From Anaerostipes hadrus ATCC 29173 = JCM 17467 (GTDB lineage Bacteria; Bacillota; Clostridia; Lachnospirales; Lachnospiraceae): 64,000 nucleotides of DNA. Shown piece after piece: positions 33,891 to 42,916 of the stretch. Position 1 is the first letter of the stretch; each line of letters opens with the position of its first letter. A program made the translations under genes and the position numbers. The notes under the pieces are model-generated. The model searched no databases and was not told where the DNA came from. It saw only the letters and a list, made by a program, of their open reading frames with translations. The DNA is taken from contig NZ_AP028031.1 in NCBI RefSeq assembly GCF_030296915.1, positions 759,001 to 823,000 on the forward strand, read 5' to 3'.

Positions 33891-35219
33891 ATGTTAAGTG
33901 TATTACAATGGTTTATCGGATTAGGGTCAACGGTATTTTTACCGATCATTATTTTCATATTAGGTATTATTTTTGGAGTAAAACCAGCAAAAGCAGCGAT
34001 TTCAGGTTTTACAGTTGGAATTGGTAGTATTGGTCTGAATCTGGTCATTGGATTATTATCAGATAACCTTGGAACGGCAATACAGGTAATGGGAGAACAT
34101 TACGGATTTTCACTAAATATTATGGATATTGGTTGTGGTGTCGGTGGACCGCTGGCATTCTCAACAACATTTGGAATTATATTGATCCCAATGTCATTGA
34201 TCGTTAATTTATTATTTGTCATGCTTGGGTGGACAAAAACTTTAAATGTAGATATCTGGAACTTCTGGTTTCCATGTTTCCTTGGATTAGTTGCACAGGC
34301 AGTTACAGGAAATTTTGTTACAGGAATTTTAGGAGCACTAGTTGCAGTTATGCTTCAGTGGTTATTAGCAGACATTTTCCAGAAGAAAGTTAGTGAATTT
34401 TTTGGATATCCAGGAATTGCAATTTCTCATATGATGGCGTTATCAGGAGCATTGATCGCAGTACCATTAAACTGGATTTTTGACAGAATTCCGGGATTTA
34501 ATAAAATTGAAGCCGACTCAGAAACGATCGCAAAACGTTTTGGATTTTTTGGAGATACAGTTGTTATCGGAATCATCATTGGAATGATCGTAGGATTCTT
34601 GGCAAAATATGATTTCGCAAAAGCTGCACAGTTAGGAATGGCAACAGGTGCGGTTATGAAAATCATGCCAAAGATGGTAGCAATGTTTATGGAAGGGTTA
34701 ATGCCAATTGCAGAAGCTGCCAAAGAATTCGCCAATAAAAGATTAGGTGGAAGAAGTGTAAATATTGGTATGGATGCTGCTCTAACTGTTGGACATTCTA
34801 CAGTTATGAGTACAAACTTATTAATGGTACCAATTTCTTTAGCATTAGCGATCATCTTACCAGGAAACCAGACCTTACCATTCGGAGATCTTGCATTCTA
34901 TGCATTTGGAATCTGTCTAATGATCCCAATTTTTAGAGGAAATGTTGTGAGATCTATTGTAGGATGTAGTATTTATATGGTATCTATGCTGTATCTTTCT
35001 ACATGGCTTGCACCAATCATTACAAATGTATTTAAGATCGCACATTATAATGTTGGAACAAGTGGACAGGTAACATCCGTACTTTGCGGTATCTGGCCAG
35101 CGGGATTATTCGCAGTTGCAACAAAATCATTAGGGAATATTGGATTAGCAGTGATTGGAGTTGTCGTGATCGCATTACTAGTATATGTAAATAAAATCAG
35201 AGCACAGAAAGAAAATTAG
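33891..35219 (+). CDS. PTS EIIC component, galactitol family
   Basis: The 442-residue integral membrane permease has about 10-12 helices. Its SVLQWFIGLGSTVFLPIIIF N terminus and central GINIGMDAALTVGHSTVM-like stretch (residues 285-305) match GatC permeases. It carries and phosphorylates the operon's unknown sugar or sugar alcohol. Galactitol-family permeases accept galactitol, arabitol and other polyols or sugars, so substrate is not defined by homology. Confidence 0.85.
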   Translation: MLSVLQWFIGLGSTVFLPIIIFILGIIFGVKPAKAAISGFTVGIGSIGLNLVIGLLSDNLGTAIQVMGEHYGFSLNIMDIGCGVGGPLAFSTTFGIILIPMSLIVNLLFVMLGWTKTLNVDIWNFWFPCFLGLVAQAVTGNFVTGILGALVAVMLQWLLADIFQKKVSEFFGYPGIAISHMMALSGALIAVPLNWIFDRIPGFNKIEADSETIAKRFGFFGDTVVIGIIIGMIVGFLAKYDFAKAAQLGMATGAVMKIMPKMVAMFMEGLMPIAEAAKEFANKRLGGRSVNIGMDAALTVGHSTVMSTNLLMVPISLALAIILPGNQTLPFGDLAFYAFGICLMIPIFRGNVVRSIVGCSIYMVSMLYLSTWLAPIITNVFKIAHYNVGTSGQVTSVLCGIWPAGLFAVATKSLGNIGLAVIGVVVIALLVYVNKIRAQKEN

Positions 35220-35258
35220 AATCTTTATAAAATAAGATATTTCATAGGAGGTAGTATC

Positions 35259-35543
35259 ATGAAAAAATTATTAATTGTATGTGGAGCAGGACATGCAACA
35301 TCCACAATTGCGGTAGCAAAAGTCAGTGCATGGTTAGAAAAAGAAGGATACAGCGATAAAGTAAAGATTTATCAGTCTAAGATTGCCGACGAATTAAATA
35401 AAATTGATGATTATGATGCGGTGATATCAACAACGATCGTGCCAGATTCTATCAAAGATAAAGTCATTCAGGGATTACCATTATTAAACGGAATGGGAGT
35501 AGATCAGGTATACGATCAGTTAAAAACAAGACTTGGATTATAG
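35259..35543 (+). CDS. PTS EIIB component, galactitol family
   Basis: The 94-residue protein has the P-loop with phosphocysteine in LLIVCGAGHATSTIAV (residues 3-18). It takes phosphate from EIIA and hands it to the substrate in EIIC. CATAGGAGG precedes the ATG. Confidence 0.9.
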   Translation: MKKLLIVCGAGHATSTIAVAKVSAWLEKEGYSDKVKIYQSKIADELNKIDDYDAVISTTIVPDSIKDKVIQGLPLLNGMGVDQVYDQLKTRLGL

Positions 35544-35552
35544 GAGCAGATC

Positions 35553-36068
35553 ATGGGAGTTTTTTTTGGAGAAGTGACATTAGAAACAGTTAAAGGAAGA
35601 GCATCTTATCATGACATTTCTGATGAAATCAGAGAAAATATCAAAAAATCTGAGTTAAAAAATGGATGTGTTGTCATATCAAGTGCGCATACCACATGTT
35701 CTCTGTATTTTGACGAATGTATGCATGACACAAATTACTGGGGAGATGAATATCTGCAGGCAGATATTAATGATGTGATGGAAAAAATCGCGCCATCCAT
35801 GAAAATGGAAAATCAGTATCATAGTCCAGGACCAAAACATATTGAATTTGGATTAAGTCTTGGATCTAAGGATTATCCAGCAGAAAAATGGACAATGCTT
35901 AATACAGATGCACATCTGAAATCTTCCATTTTTGGCAGCCCGTCATTAACATTTATTGTAAAAGACGGAGAAATCCAACTTGGAGCTTTGGGAAAAGTCT
36001 ATTTTGTAGACTGGGATCAGTTAAGAGAACGAACAAGAAAAGTACAGATTATGGTGATGGGAGAATAA
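35553..36068 (+). CDS. YjbQ/UPF0047 family protein
   Basis: The 171-residue protein carries the YjbQ signatures: VISSAHTTCSLYFDE (residues 44-58), a central metal-site stretch and TDAHLKSSIFGSPSLT, ending in the beta core GALGKVYFVDWD. E. coli YjbQ has weak thiamine-phosphate synthase activity in vitro, but the physiological role is unsettled. This protein is about 30 residues longer than the usual 140, with an insert around residues 70-95. It lies between PTS IIB and an epimerase, which argues for a role in the sugar pathway rather than thiamine synthesis. Confidence 0.8.
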   Translation: MGVFFGEVTLETVKGRASYHDISDEIRENIKKSELKNGCVVISSAHTTCSLYFDECMHDTNYWGDEYLQADINDVMEKIAPSMKMENQYHSPGPKHIEFGLSLGSKDYPAEKWTMLNTDAHLKSSIFGSPSLTFIVKDGEIQLGALGKVYFVDWDQLRERTRKVQIMVMGE

Positions 36069-36070
36069 AA

Positions 36071-36727
36071 ATGAAAATTATCAGTCCTTCATTATTAAAT
36101 TCAGATACATATCAGATTAAGGAACAGTTTGAAGCATTAGAAAAATGTGGAATAAACTACATTCATATTGATATTACAGATGGACATTTTGTACCAATGA
36201 TCTCATTTGGCGCAAATACAGTAAAAGATCTGAGAAAACATACTGATTTTGTACTGGATTGTCATCTGATGGTTGAAAATCCAGAAAATCTGATACCAGT
36301 GATTGCAGATGCGGGGGCAGATATCATCACCGTGCATACAGAGGCAACGAAGCATATCTACCGATCTATTCAGACAATCAAAAAGTGTGGAAAAAAAGCC
36401 GGAATTGCGATCAATCCCGGAACTCCGGTATCTATGATCAAGGAGATTTTGCCAATGGCTGATCTTGTCCTTTGCATGACCACTAATCCCGGTGTGTTTG
36501 GAGAAAGTTTTATTCCATCAGTTGCAGACAAAGTAAAGAATCTTTGTGAATTGAGAGAACAAAAAGGATATTCTTATCAGATTCAGGTAGATGGAAGCAT
36601 TAATGATCAAACAGCCATTGTGTGTAAAAAGGCAGGCGCAGATATTTTTGTTTCAGGAAGCTATATATTTGGAGGAAATATCGAAGAACGAATTCACAAG
36701 ATTATGGATGCAGGAGAAGAGATGTGA
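36071..36727 (+). CDS. Rpe/AlsE-like hexulose- or pentulose-phosphate 3-epimerase
   Basis: The 218-residue TIM barrel retains the metal ligands of ribulose-phosphate epimerases: H and D in YIHIDITDGHFVP, H in LDCHLMV and D in VDGSI. The loop that reads NPGFGGQ in typical Rpe is NPGVFGESF here, the usual IDVMDG is IDITDG, and VDGG is VDGS as in AlsE of E. coli (allulose-6-phosphate 3-epimerase). The operon setting also favours a dedicated sugar step over the pentose phosphate pathway. The next gene overlaps by GTGA. Confidence 0.82.
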   Translation: MKIISPSLLNSDTYQIKEQFEALEKCGINYIHIDITDGHFVPMISFGANTVKDLRKHTDFVLDCHLMVENPENLIPVIADAGADIITVHTEATKHIYRSIQTIKKCGKKAGIAINPGTPVSMIKEILPMADLVLCMTTNPGVFGESFIPSVADKVKNLCELREQKGYSYQIQVDGSINDQTAIVCKKAGADIFVSGSYIFGGNIEERIHKIMDAGEEM

Positions 36728-37278
36728 AAGTAAAAGAAAATTTAGAACATATTTTAAAGGAACTTCAAGACGCAACTTTTAAAATAGAAGAAGAACAGAT
36801 TGAAAATGTTTTAAAACTGATAGCACCAGACAAAAAGATATTTTTAACTGGAAAAGGAAGATCAGGGTTGGCGGCGAAGGGTTTTGCAAACAGATTGATG
36901 CATCTTGGATTTCAGGCGTATGTCATTGGAGAAATTTCAACACCACATACGAAAGCTGGAGATCTATTGATCATAACATCTGGGTCAGGAGAAACAGATG
37001 CCTTGGTCAGTATTGCAAAAAAAGCCAAAGAATCTGGATTATATCTTGGACTTGTTACAATGAATCCGCAATCCACACTGGGGAAAATGGCAGATGGGAT
37101 GATCATACTTCCAGGTGACTCCAAAGGAAATAATGAAGAGAAACATTCGATACAGCCAATGGGAAGTCAGTTTGAACAGATGTCATTTTTAATCTTCGAT
37201 GCGATCGTATTAAAACTTATGGAAAACTGGAATCAGACATCGGAGCAGATGTTTATGCGGCATGCAGATTTAGAATAA
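36724..37278 (+). CDS. SIS-domain sugar isomerase, 6-phospho-3-hexuloisomerase-like
   Basis: The 184-residue SIS protein starts with GTG at 36724, overlapping the epimerase stop. It has IFLTGKGRSGLAAKGFANRL, the phosphate-binding ITSGSGETDALV loop and a C-terminal GSQFEQMSFLIFDAIV with the conserved Glu. These match HxlB-type 6-phospho-3-hexuloisomerases, which interconvert a hex-3-ulose-6-phosphate with fructose-6-phosphate. No HxlA (hexulose phosphate synthase) gene is present, so formaldehyde fixation is not supported and a sugar catabolic step is more likely. Confidence 0.8.
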   Translation: MKVKENLEHILKELQDATFKIEEEQIENVLKLIAPDKKIFLTGKGRSGLAAKGFANRLMHLGFQAYVIGEISTPHTKAGDLLIITSGSGETDALVSIAKKAKESGLYLGLVTMNPQSTLGKMADGMIILPGDSKGNNEEKHSIQPMGSQFEQMSFLIFDAIVLKLMENWNQTSEQMFMRHADLE

Positions 37279-37312
37279 TGATATCCATGCGTTGAAAGAT
37301 GATGTGTGGGAA

Positions 37313-37366
37313 GAAAATATCCTGTAAGATCAGATAAATTATGTTTGGTCTTACAGGATATTTTTA
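37313..37366 (+). terminator. terminator of the PTS/YjbQ operon
   Basis: A stem of about 17 bp (AATATCCTGTAAGATCA at 37316-37332 with TGGTCTTACAGGATATT at 37346-37362) is followed by TTT. Confidence 0.85.
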
Positions 37367-37396
37367 GATGTCATAATTAAAAGGATATTTCTTAAA

Positions 37397-37425
37397 TTGT
37401 AATTTCTGACAGACTGTGATAGAAT
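37397..37425 (+). promoter_or_regulatory. trkA promoter
   Basis: TTGTAA (37397-37402), a 17-bp spacer and TAGAAT (37420-37425) lie 65 bases before trkA. Confidence 0.65.
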
Positions 37426-37489
37426 AGGACAAGTATTAAAAAAAGTATAAAAATTTGTTAAGAAAGTGTTAATGAATTGAGGGTAAAAA

Positions 37490-38851
37490 ATGAATATTAT
37501 CATTGTTGGGTGTGGTAGAATCGGTTCTACGCTTGTTGAGGAATTAAGTGGCGAGAACCATGACATTTCCATTATTGATGAGAAAGCACATGTTGTACAG
37601 AAACTTGCTGAAACACATGATGTATTAGGTGTGATCGGGAATGGAGCAAGTTATAGTATTCTGTCAGACGCAGGAGTTGAGACAGCAGATATCATTATTG
37701 CAGTTACGAACTCTGACGAATTGAATCTTTTGTGTTGTCTGATCGCGAAGAAGGCAGGAAGATGTGAGACGGTTGCCAGAGTGAGAAATCCTGTTTATTA
37801 TGATGAGATCAGTTTCATAAAGGAAGAGATGGGAATTTCTGTTGTGCTGAATCCAGAATTAAGTGCGGCATATGAGATTGCAAGATTACTAAGATTCCCT
37901 TCTGCAATGGAAGTGAATAAGTTTTCTAAAGGCAGGATCGAGATGTTAAAATACCGTATCCCACATAATTCTAAATTAGATGGAATGACATTGATCGATG
38001 TCAGTAATCAGTTAAATTGTGAGATATTGATCTCTGCGGTAGAGCGTAAGAAAGAATTGATCATTCCAAATGGTTCTTTTCAGTTAAGAGAGAAAGATAT
38101 AATTTCATTTGTTGGAAGGCCAAACTGTGCAATGGAATTTTTCAGGAAGATTGGGGAAAGAAAGAATCAGGTTCATGAAGCAATGATCATAGGTGGAAGT
38201 AAGATTGGATTTTATTTATCAAAATTACTTGTTTCTAGTGGAATTGGTGTAAAACTGATCGATAAAGACAGAGATCAATGTGAGAGATTAAATGAGAGTA
38301 TTCCAGATGCGATGATCATCCATGGAAATGGAAATGACCATGATATGCTGTTAGAAGAAGGTCTGACGGATGTAGATGCATTTATTGCCCTTACGAATCA
38401 CGATGAGGAGAATATGTTTCTGTCTCTGTATGCACAGAGCCAGAGTGATGCAAAATTGGTCACAAAGGTACAGAAATTGAATTACGATGCCATGATCGAA
38501 CGATTAGATCTTGGAAGTATGATCTATCCGGAATATCTGACAGCACAATATATTATTCAGTATGTAAGAGCAAGACAAAATTCCATCGGAAGTAATATTG
38601 AGAATCTCTACAAATTAATGGATGGAAGAGCGGAAGCACTGGAATTTCATATTCAGAAAGGTTCTCCAGTCATTGGAAGACCAATTAAAGATCTGTTATT
38701 GATTGATAATCTGCTGATCTGCAGCATTTATCGTAAAGGAAAACCAATGATTCCAAATGGTCAAGATCATATGGAAGAAGATGATCTGGTGGTAGTTGTC
38801 ACAACTAAAAAAGGATTACACGATGTCAAAGACATCTTAAAGAGAGGATAA
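37490..38851 (+). CDS. trkA: Trk potassium uptake regulator TrkA
   Basis: The 453-residue protein has two RCK units: the first begins NIIIVGCGRIGSTLVEEL (Rossmann nucleotide-binding loop), the second AMIIGGSKIGFYLSKLL at about residue 229. Each is followed by a TrkA-C domain. It sits on the cytoplasmic face of the TrkH channel and gates it according to bound nucleotide. A weak GAGGG precedes the ATG. trkH follows after 15 bases. Confidence 0.93.
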   Translation: MNIIIVGCGRIGSTLVEELSGENHDISIIDEKAHVVQKLAETHDVLGVIGNGASYSILSDAGVETADIIIAVTNSDELNLLCCLIAKKAGRCETVARVRNPVYYDEISFIKEEMGISVVLNPELSAAYEIARLLRFPSAMEVNKFSKGRIEMLKYRIPHNSKLDGMTLIDVSNQLNCEILISAVERKKELIIPNGSFQLREKDIISFVGRPNCAMEFFRKIGERKNQVHEAMIIGGSKIGFYLSKLLVSSGIGVKLIDKDRDQCERLNESIPDAMIIHGNGNDHDMLLEEGLTDVDAFIALTNHDEENMFLSLYAQSQSDAKLVTKVQKLNYDAMIERLDLGSMIYPEYLTAQYIIQYVRARQNSIGSNIENLYKLMDGRAEALEFHIQKGSPVIGRPIKDLLLIDNLLICSIYRKGKPMIPNGQDHMEEDDLVVVVTTKKGLHDVKDILKRG

Positions 38852-38866
38852 TGGGGGCAGGGTATA

Positions 38867-40351
38867 ATGAATTTTTCAATGATTCGATACGTAATAGGTT
38901 TGGTAATGCTCTTTGAGAGTGCATTTTTATCACTTCCTTGTCTGATCGCATTAATCTATCATGAGAAGAAAGGCTTTTCTTTCTGGATCATGCTATTTGT
39001 ATGTCTGATCATTGGAATTCTTTTTGTTATGAAGAAACCAAAGAAGACAGTTTATTACGCAAAAGAAGGTTTTTTAACAGTTGCGATCAGTTGGATCGTG
39101 ATGAGTTTTTTTGGAGCACTGCCATTTGTGATCAATGGAGATATTCCATCAGTTGTAGATGCGATGTTTGAAACGGTTTCAGGATTTACTACAACAGGAT
39201 CAAGTATCTTAACGGATGTAGAAGCATTAGCAAGATGTAGTTTATTCTGGAGGAGTTTTACTCACTGGGTAGGTGGTATGGGTGTATTCGTGTTTGTATT
39301 AGCTGTCATGCCATTGGTTGGTGGTCAGAATATTCATCTGATGAGAGCAGAAAGTCCAGGACCATCTGTTGGAAAACTGGTTCCTAAGATTCGAAAAACA
39401 TCTATGATCTTGTATAAGATTTATATTTTTATGACTATTGTGATGGTAGTATTGTTACTTTTAGGAAAGCTTCCATTATTTGATTCGCTGTTACTTGCAT
39501 TCGGTACTGCTGGAACTGGCGGATTCTCGATATTGAATTCAGGGTGTGCATCTTACTCACCATACATACAATATTTGATCGCGATCTTTATGATCTTATT
39601 TGGAGTAAATTTTAATGTATATTATTTTATTTTGATCAAGAAGTTCAAAGATGCGATCCATTATGAAGAATTAAAATATTACTTATTATTTATTGGTGCA
39701 TCTGTAGCAATGATCACATATAATATACACAGTTTATTTCCAACGATCGAGCAGGCATTCCGCCATGCACTTTTTCAAGTAGGAACAGTGATCACGACAA
39801 CCGGATATGCATCAACAGATTTTAATAAATGGCCGGAATTTTCAAAGTTTATTCTGGTAATGCTGATGTTTTCAGGAGCATGTGCCGGAAGTACCGGTGG
39901 TGGTATGAAAGTATCAAGATTGGTCATTATGTTAAAGACCGTCAAGAAAGAGCTGCTCTCATACTTACATCCAAGAACGGTACGTAAGGTCAAATTCAAC
40001 GGAAGAATTGTAGAACATGAAGTTATTCGAGGGATCAATGTTTATATGATCGCATATGCATTTGTACTGATGTTTTCTGTACTGATCATTTCTATTGATA
40101 ACTTCGATTTTACAAGCAATTTTACGGCAGTTGTTGCAACATTGAATAATATTGGTCCTGGGCTTAATATCGTAGGACCAACTGGAAACTTTTCAATGTA
40201 TTCGAATCTTTCCAAGATCGTTATGATCTTTGATATGTTAGCGGGAAGACTGGAATTATTTCCAATGTTATTGTTGATCAATCCATATACATGGAAAGAA
40301 ATAAAAATAAGAAAAAATAAAAAAAATAAGAAAGAGGGCCATAGCATATGA
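38867..40351 (+). CDS. trkH: Trk potassium transporter TrkH
   Basis: The 494-residue channel has the four-fold pore repeats; selectivity loops are seen as TVSGFTTTGSSIL (about residue 105), GTAGTGGFSIL, VITTTGYASTDF and LNNIGPGLNIVG. It forms the membrane K+ channel regulated by TrkA. Its end overlaps the next gene by ATGA, which ties a PqqD-like protein and a peptidase to potassium uptake transcription. A Lys/Asn-rich cytoplasmic tail closes it. Confidence 0.93.
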   Translation: MNFSMIRYVIGLVMLFESAFLSLPCLIALIYHEKKGFSFWIMLFVCLIIGILFVMKKPKKTVYYAKEGFLTVAISWIVMSFFGALPFVINGDIPSVVDAMFETVSGFTTTGSSILTDVEALARCSLFWRSFTHWVGGMGVFVFVLAVMPLVGGQNIHLMRAESPGPSVGKLVPKIRKTSMILYKIYIFMTIVMVVLLLLGKLPLFDSLLLAFGTAGTGGFSILNSGCASYSPYIQYLIAIFMILFGVNFNVYYFILIKKFKDAIHYEELKYYLLFIGASVAMITYNIHSLFPTIEQAFRHALFQVGTVITTTGYASTDFNKWPEFSKFILVMLMFSGACAGSTGGGMKVSRLVIMLKTVKKELLSYLHPRTVRKVKFNGRIVEHEVIRGINVYMIAYAFVLMFSVLIISIDNFDFTSNFTAVVATLNNIGPGLNIVGPTGNFSMYSNLSKIVMIFDMLAGRLELFPMLLLINPYTWKEIKIRKNKKNKKEGHSI

Positions 40352-40617
40352 AACGTAATACAGATTTTATGCTTCGTGATATCGCAGGTGAAGTAATTCT
40401 TGTACCAACAGGGACTGCAACTCAGCAGTTTAATGGAATGATCACATTAAATGAAGTGGCAGCATTTATTTGGAAGAATTTAGATGAATCGAAGTCAAAA
40501 GAAGAATTGGTTGATAAGATCATGGATGAATTTGAAGTAGATGAAGAAACAGCAAGGACAGATGTAGAAGGATTTGTCGGAGCACTTTATGAACATGGAC
40601 TGGTATTGGATGAATGA
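40348..40617 (+). CDS. PqqD-like peptide-binding protein
   Basis: The 89-residue protein matches the PqqD fold: DFMLRDIAGEVILVPTGTA, then GMITLNEVAAFIWKNLDE and a C-terminal helix VEGFVGALYEHGLV. PqqD-type domains bind RiPP precursor peptides, usually for a radical-SAM enzyme. Here there is no radical-SAM gene; the partner is an S26-like peptidase whose ATG overlaps the stop. Such orphan PqqD/S24-S26 pairs are common in gut Firmicutes and Bacteroidetes, with no defined product. No precursor peptide gene is visible next to it. Confidence 0.82.
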   Translation: MKRNTDFMLRDIAGEVILVPTGTATQQFNGMITLNEVAAFIWKNLDESKSKEELVDKIMDEFEVDEETARTDVEGFVGALYEHGLVLDE

Positions 40618-41054
40618 GACAGATTGCAAATAACGTTTATATCCCGGTATTGAAAGATCTGGTAGAAGAGGGAAAAGAAGTCAGCATGATGATCAGTGGG
40701 AGCAGTATGAATCCGTTTTTGATCCATCAAAGAGACTATATTTTGATGAAGAAGCCAGAAGAAGAATTGAAAGCTGGGGATATGGTGTTTTTTCAGAGAA
40801 GAGATGAGGCGTATGTGATGCATCGGATTCATCACATCAACAAGGAGGGAAAGCTGTTTATTATCGGAGATGCACAGGTAGATATGGAAGGACCGATTGA
40901 CAAAGAACAGGTTTTTGCGATCATTACAAAAGTAAAGCGTAAAGGAAAATGGATCGCACCTGGAGATTTTTGGTGGGAGTTTTTTGAACATATCTGGCTG
41001 CATTTGATTCCATTTCGGAGATTTTTGATGAAATTATACGGAATTCGAAGATAA
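40614..41054 (+). CDS. S24/S26-like serine peptidase
   Basis: The 146-residue protein has a signal-peptidase-like catalytic region: the nucleophile Ser in MMISGSSMNPFL, then GDMVFFQRRDEAYVMHRIHHI. The His follows the order of the Ser-His subgroup (SipW/Sec11 type) rather than the Ser-Lys pair. GKLFIIGDAQ completes the fold. No N-terminal membrane anchor is obvious; one hydrophobic aromatic stretch near the C terminus (EFFEHIWLHLIPF) may bind the membrane. With the PqqD-like partner it may mature an unknown peptide. Confidence 0.75.
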   Translation: MRQIANNVYIPVLKDLVEEGKEVSMMISGSSMNPFLIHQRDYILMKKPEEELKAGDMVFFQRRDEAYVMHRIHHINKEGKLFIIGDAQVDMEGPIDKEQVFAIITKVKRKGKWIAPGDFWWEFFEHIWLHLIPFRRFLMKLYGIRR

Positions 41055-41056
41055 AG

Positions 41057-41090
41057 GGTGGTAATATTTTACGTATTACCATTCTTTTTT
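41057..41090 (+). terminator. terminator of the trk/PqqD operon
   Basis: GTGGTAATA (41058-41066) pairs with TATTACCAT (41074-41082), followed by TCTTTTTT. Confidence 0.82.
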
Positions 41091-41164
41091 GTTATCAGAC
41101 ATAGATTTTTTTTCCAATTTATAGTATCCTTAAAAATAAAAGATACAAAACAGGAGGAAGATCA

Positions 41165-41641
41165 ATGGGACGTGTATTTAAATTCCATAACGACGTAGAT
41201 ACAGATCAGATCATCGCGTCACAATATTTGTTATTGCCAAATATTGAAGAGATGAAGGTATATACTTTTGAATCAATTGATAAAGATTTTGCCAAGAAGG
41301 TAAAAGAAGGAGATATTGTTGTAGCAGGAGAGAACTTTGGATGTGGGTCATCCAGAGAACAGGCGCCAAGTGTACTGAAAGCGTTAGGTGTCAAAGCAGT
41401 GGTTGCTAAATCATTTGCGAGAATCTTCTATAGAAACTCTATCAATATCGGATTACCAGTGATCATCAGCAAAGACTTATATGACAAAGTGGAAGACGGA
41501 GCTGACATTGATATCAACCTGTCTGAAGGATGGATCAAAACAGAGGATGAAACCCTTCCATGTACCAAGCTGCCACCATATATGCAGAATATCTTAGATC
41601 ATGGCGGATTGATCAATTTCTTGAATGAAGGGGAGGAATAG
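41165..41641 (+). CDS. isopropylmalate-dehydratase-type small subunit (pair 1)
   Basis: The 158-residue swivelling-domain subunit has the LeuD/HacB signature: [18 protein letters not shown], then [15 protein letters not shown] and [15 protein letters not shown]. The recognition loop after the conserved YL reads LLP. Pairs with the next large subunit to isomerise a 2- or 3-hydroxyacid in the manner of aconitase (isopropylmalate, citramalate or homocitrate type). The substrate cannot be assigned. AGGAGGAAG precedes the ATG. A second, paralogous pair follows immediately. Confidence 0.85.
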   Translation: MGRVFKFHNDVDTDQIIASQYLLLPNIEEMKVYTFESIDKDFAKKVKEGDIVVAGENFGCGSSREQAPSVLKALGVKAVVAKSFARIFYRNSINIGLPVIISKDLYDKVEDGADIDINLSEGWIKTEDETLPCTKLPPYMQNILDHGGLINFLNEGEE

Positions 41642-41645
41642 GAAC

Positions 41646-42896
41646 ATGGGAATGACCATCGGAGAAAAGATTATTGCAAGAGCTGCGAAAGTAGATCAGG
41701 TAAAAGCAGGAGAGATCCATACGATTGAAGTTGACCGTTTAATGAGTAATGATGGAACGACACATTTAACAATTGATATGTATCATAACCAGTTAAAACA
41801 TCCAAAGATCGCGGACAAAGACAAACTGGTATTTATCATGGACCACAATGTGCCTGCGGAGAATCCAAAAACAGCAGCAGCACATAGAAAGATGCGTAAT
41901 TTTGCAAAAGAGCATGAGATCAAATTATATGAAGGAAAAGGTGTCTGCCATCAGATCATGGTAGAGAATCATGTATGTCCAGGAGAATTTATCATGGGTG
42001 CAGACTCCCATACGTGTACATATGGAGCTTTAGGAGCATTTGGTACAGGGATCGGATGTACTGATTTCTTATACGCTATGGTAACAGGACAGTCTTGGGT
42101 ATTAGTTCCAGACACGATCCGTTTTAACCTGCATGGTAAATTAAGAGAAGGTGTATACGCCAGAGATTTAATGCTTTCTATCATCGGAATGGTTGGAGCA
42201 AATGGATGTAACTACAAGATCATGGAATTTGCTGGAGAAGGTGCTCATAACCTTGATATTGATGAACGTTTAGTTCTTTGCAACCTTGCTGTTGAAGCAG
42301 GAGCTAAGACTGGAATCGTTGAGCCAGATGAGAAAGTTGTAGAATACGTAGAAAGTCGTGGAAGAAAAGCTGAGAACTTATTCAAGAGCGATGATGATGC
42401 GGTATTTGAGAAAGTTTATGATATCAACTTAGACGAGATCAAACCAGTTGTTGCAAGACCTCATCAGATCGATGATGTTGTGGATGCCAAAGAAGTCAAG
42501 GATGTGAAGATCGATGAAGCATTCTTAGGATCATGTAACAATGGACGTATCGAAGAATTAAGAGTCGCTGCTGAAATCTTAAAAGGTAAGAAAGTAAGTG
42601 ACAGCGTAAGATTTTTGATCGCACCAGCTTCCAATGAAGTTTATATGCAGGCATTAGATGAAGGTCTGATCGATATTTTCATGGAATCCGGAGCAATGGT
42701 TATGAACTGTAACTGCAGCGTTTGCTGGGGAAGCTGTCAGGGTGTCATCGGGAAAGATGAAGTTTTGATTTCTACAGGAACAAGAAATTTCAAAGGACGT
42801 GCCGGACATCCAGATTCTTATGTGTATTTAGGATCCGCAGCGACAGTTACAGCATCAGCGATCGAAGGTAAGATCACAACAGCAGACCAGATTTAA
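41646..42896 (+). CDS. isopropylmalate-dehydratase-type large subunit (pair 1)
   Basis: The 416-residue aconitase-fold subunit has Fe-S ligands in FLGSCNNGRIEEL and MNCNCSVCWGSCQG, and a substrate region MGADSHTCTYGALGAFGTG. ATG 41646 has GGGGAGG ten bases upstream; an earlier in-frame start at 41625 lies in the small subunit gene. It differs from pair 2 in having SCNNG instead of SCTNG and a CSVCWG cluster motif, so it may act on a different acid. It forms a heterodimer with the 41165 product. Confidence 0.85.
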   Translation: MGMTIGEKIIARAAKVDQVKAGEIHTIEVDRLMSNDGTTHLTIDMYHNQLKHPKIADKDKLVFIMDHNVPAENPKTAAAHRKMRNFAKEHEIKLYEGKGVCHQIMVENHVCPGEFIMGADSHTCTYGALGAFGTGIGCTDFLYAMVTGQSWVLVPDTIRFNLHGKLREGVYARDLMLSIIGMVGANGCNYKIMEFAGEGAHNLDIDERLVLCNLAVEAGAKTGIVEPDEKVVEYVESRGRKAENLFKSDDDAVFEKVYDINLDEIKPVVARPHQIDDVVDAKEVKDVKIDEAFLGSCNNGRIEELRVAAEILKGKKVSDSVRFLIAPASNEVYMQALDEGLIDIFMESGAMVMNCNCSVCWGSCQGVIGKDEVLISTGTRNFKGRAGHPDSYVYLGSAATVTASAIEGKITTADQI

Positions 42897-42916
42897 GGAA
42901 GAAGGATAGAATAGAT

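Noticed and set aside
36071..37278. Ribulose monophosphate (formaldehyde) pathway
   Set aside because: The isomerase resembles HxlB but there is no hexulose phosphate synthase, and the genes belong to a PTS operon.
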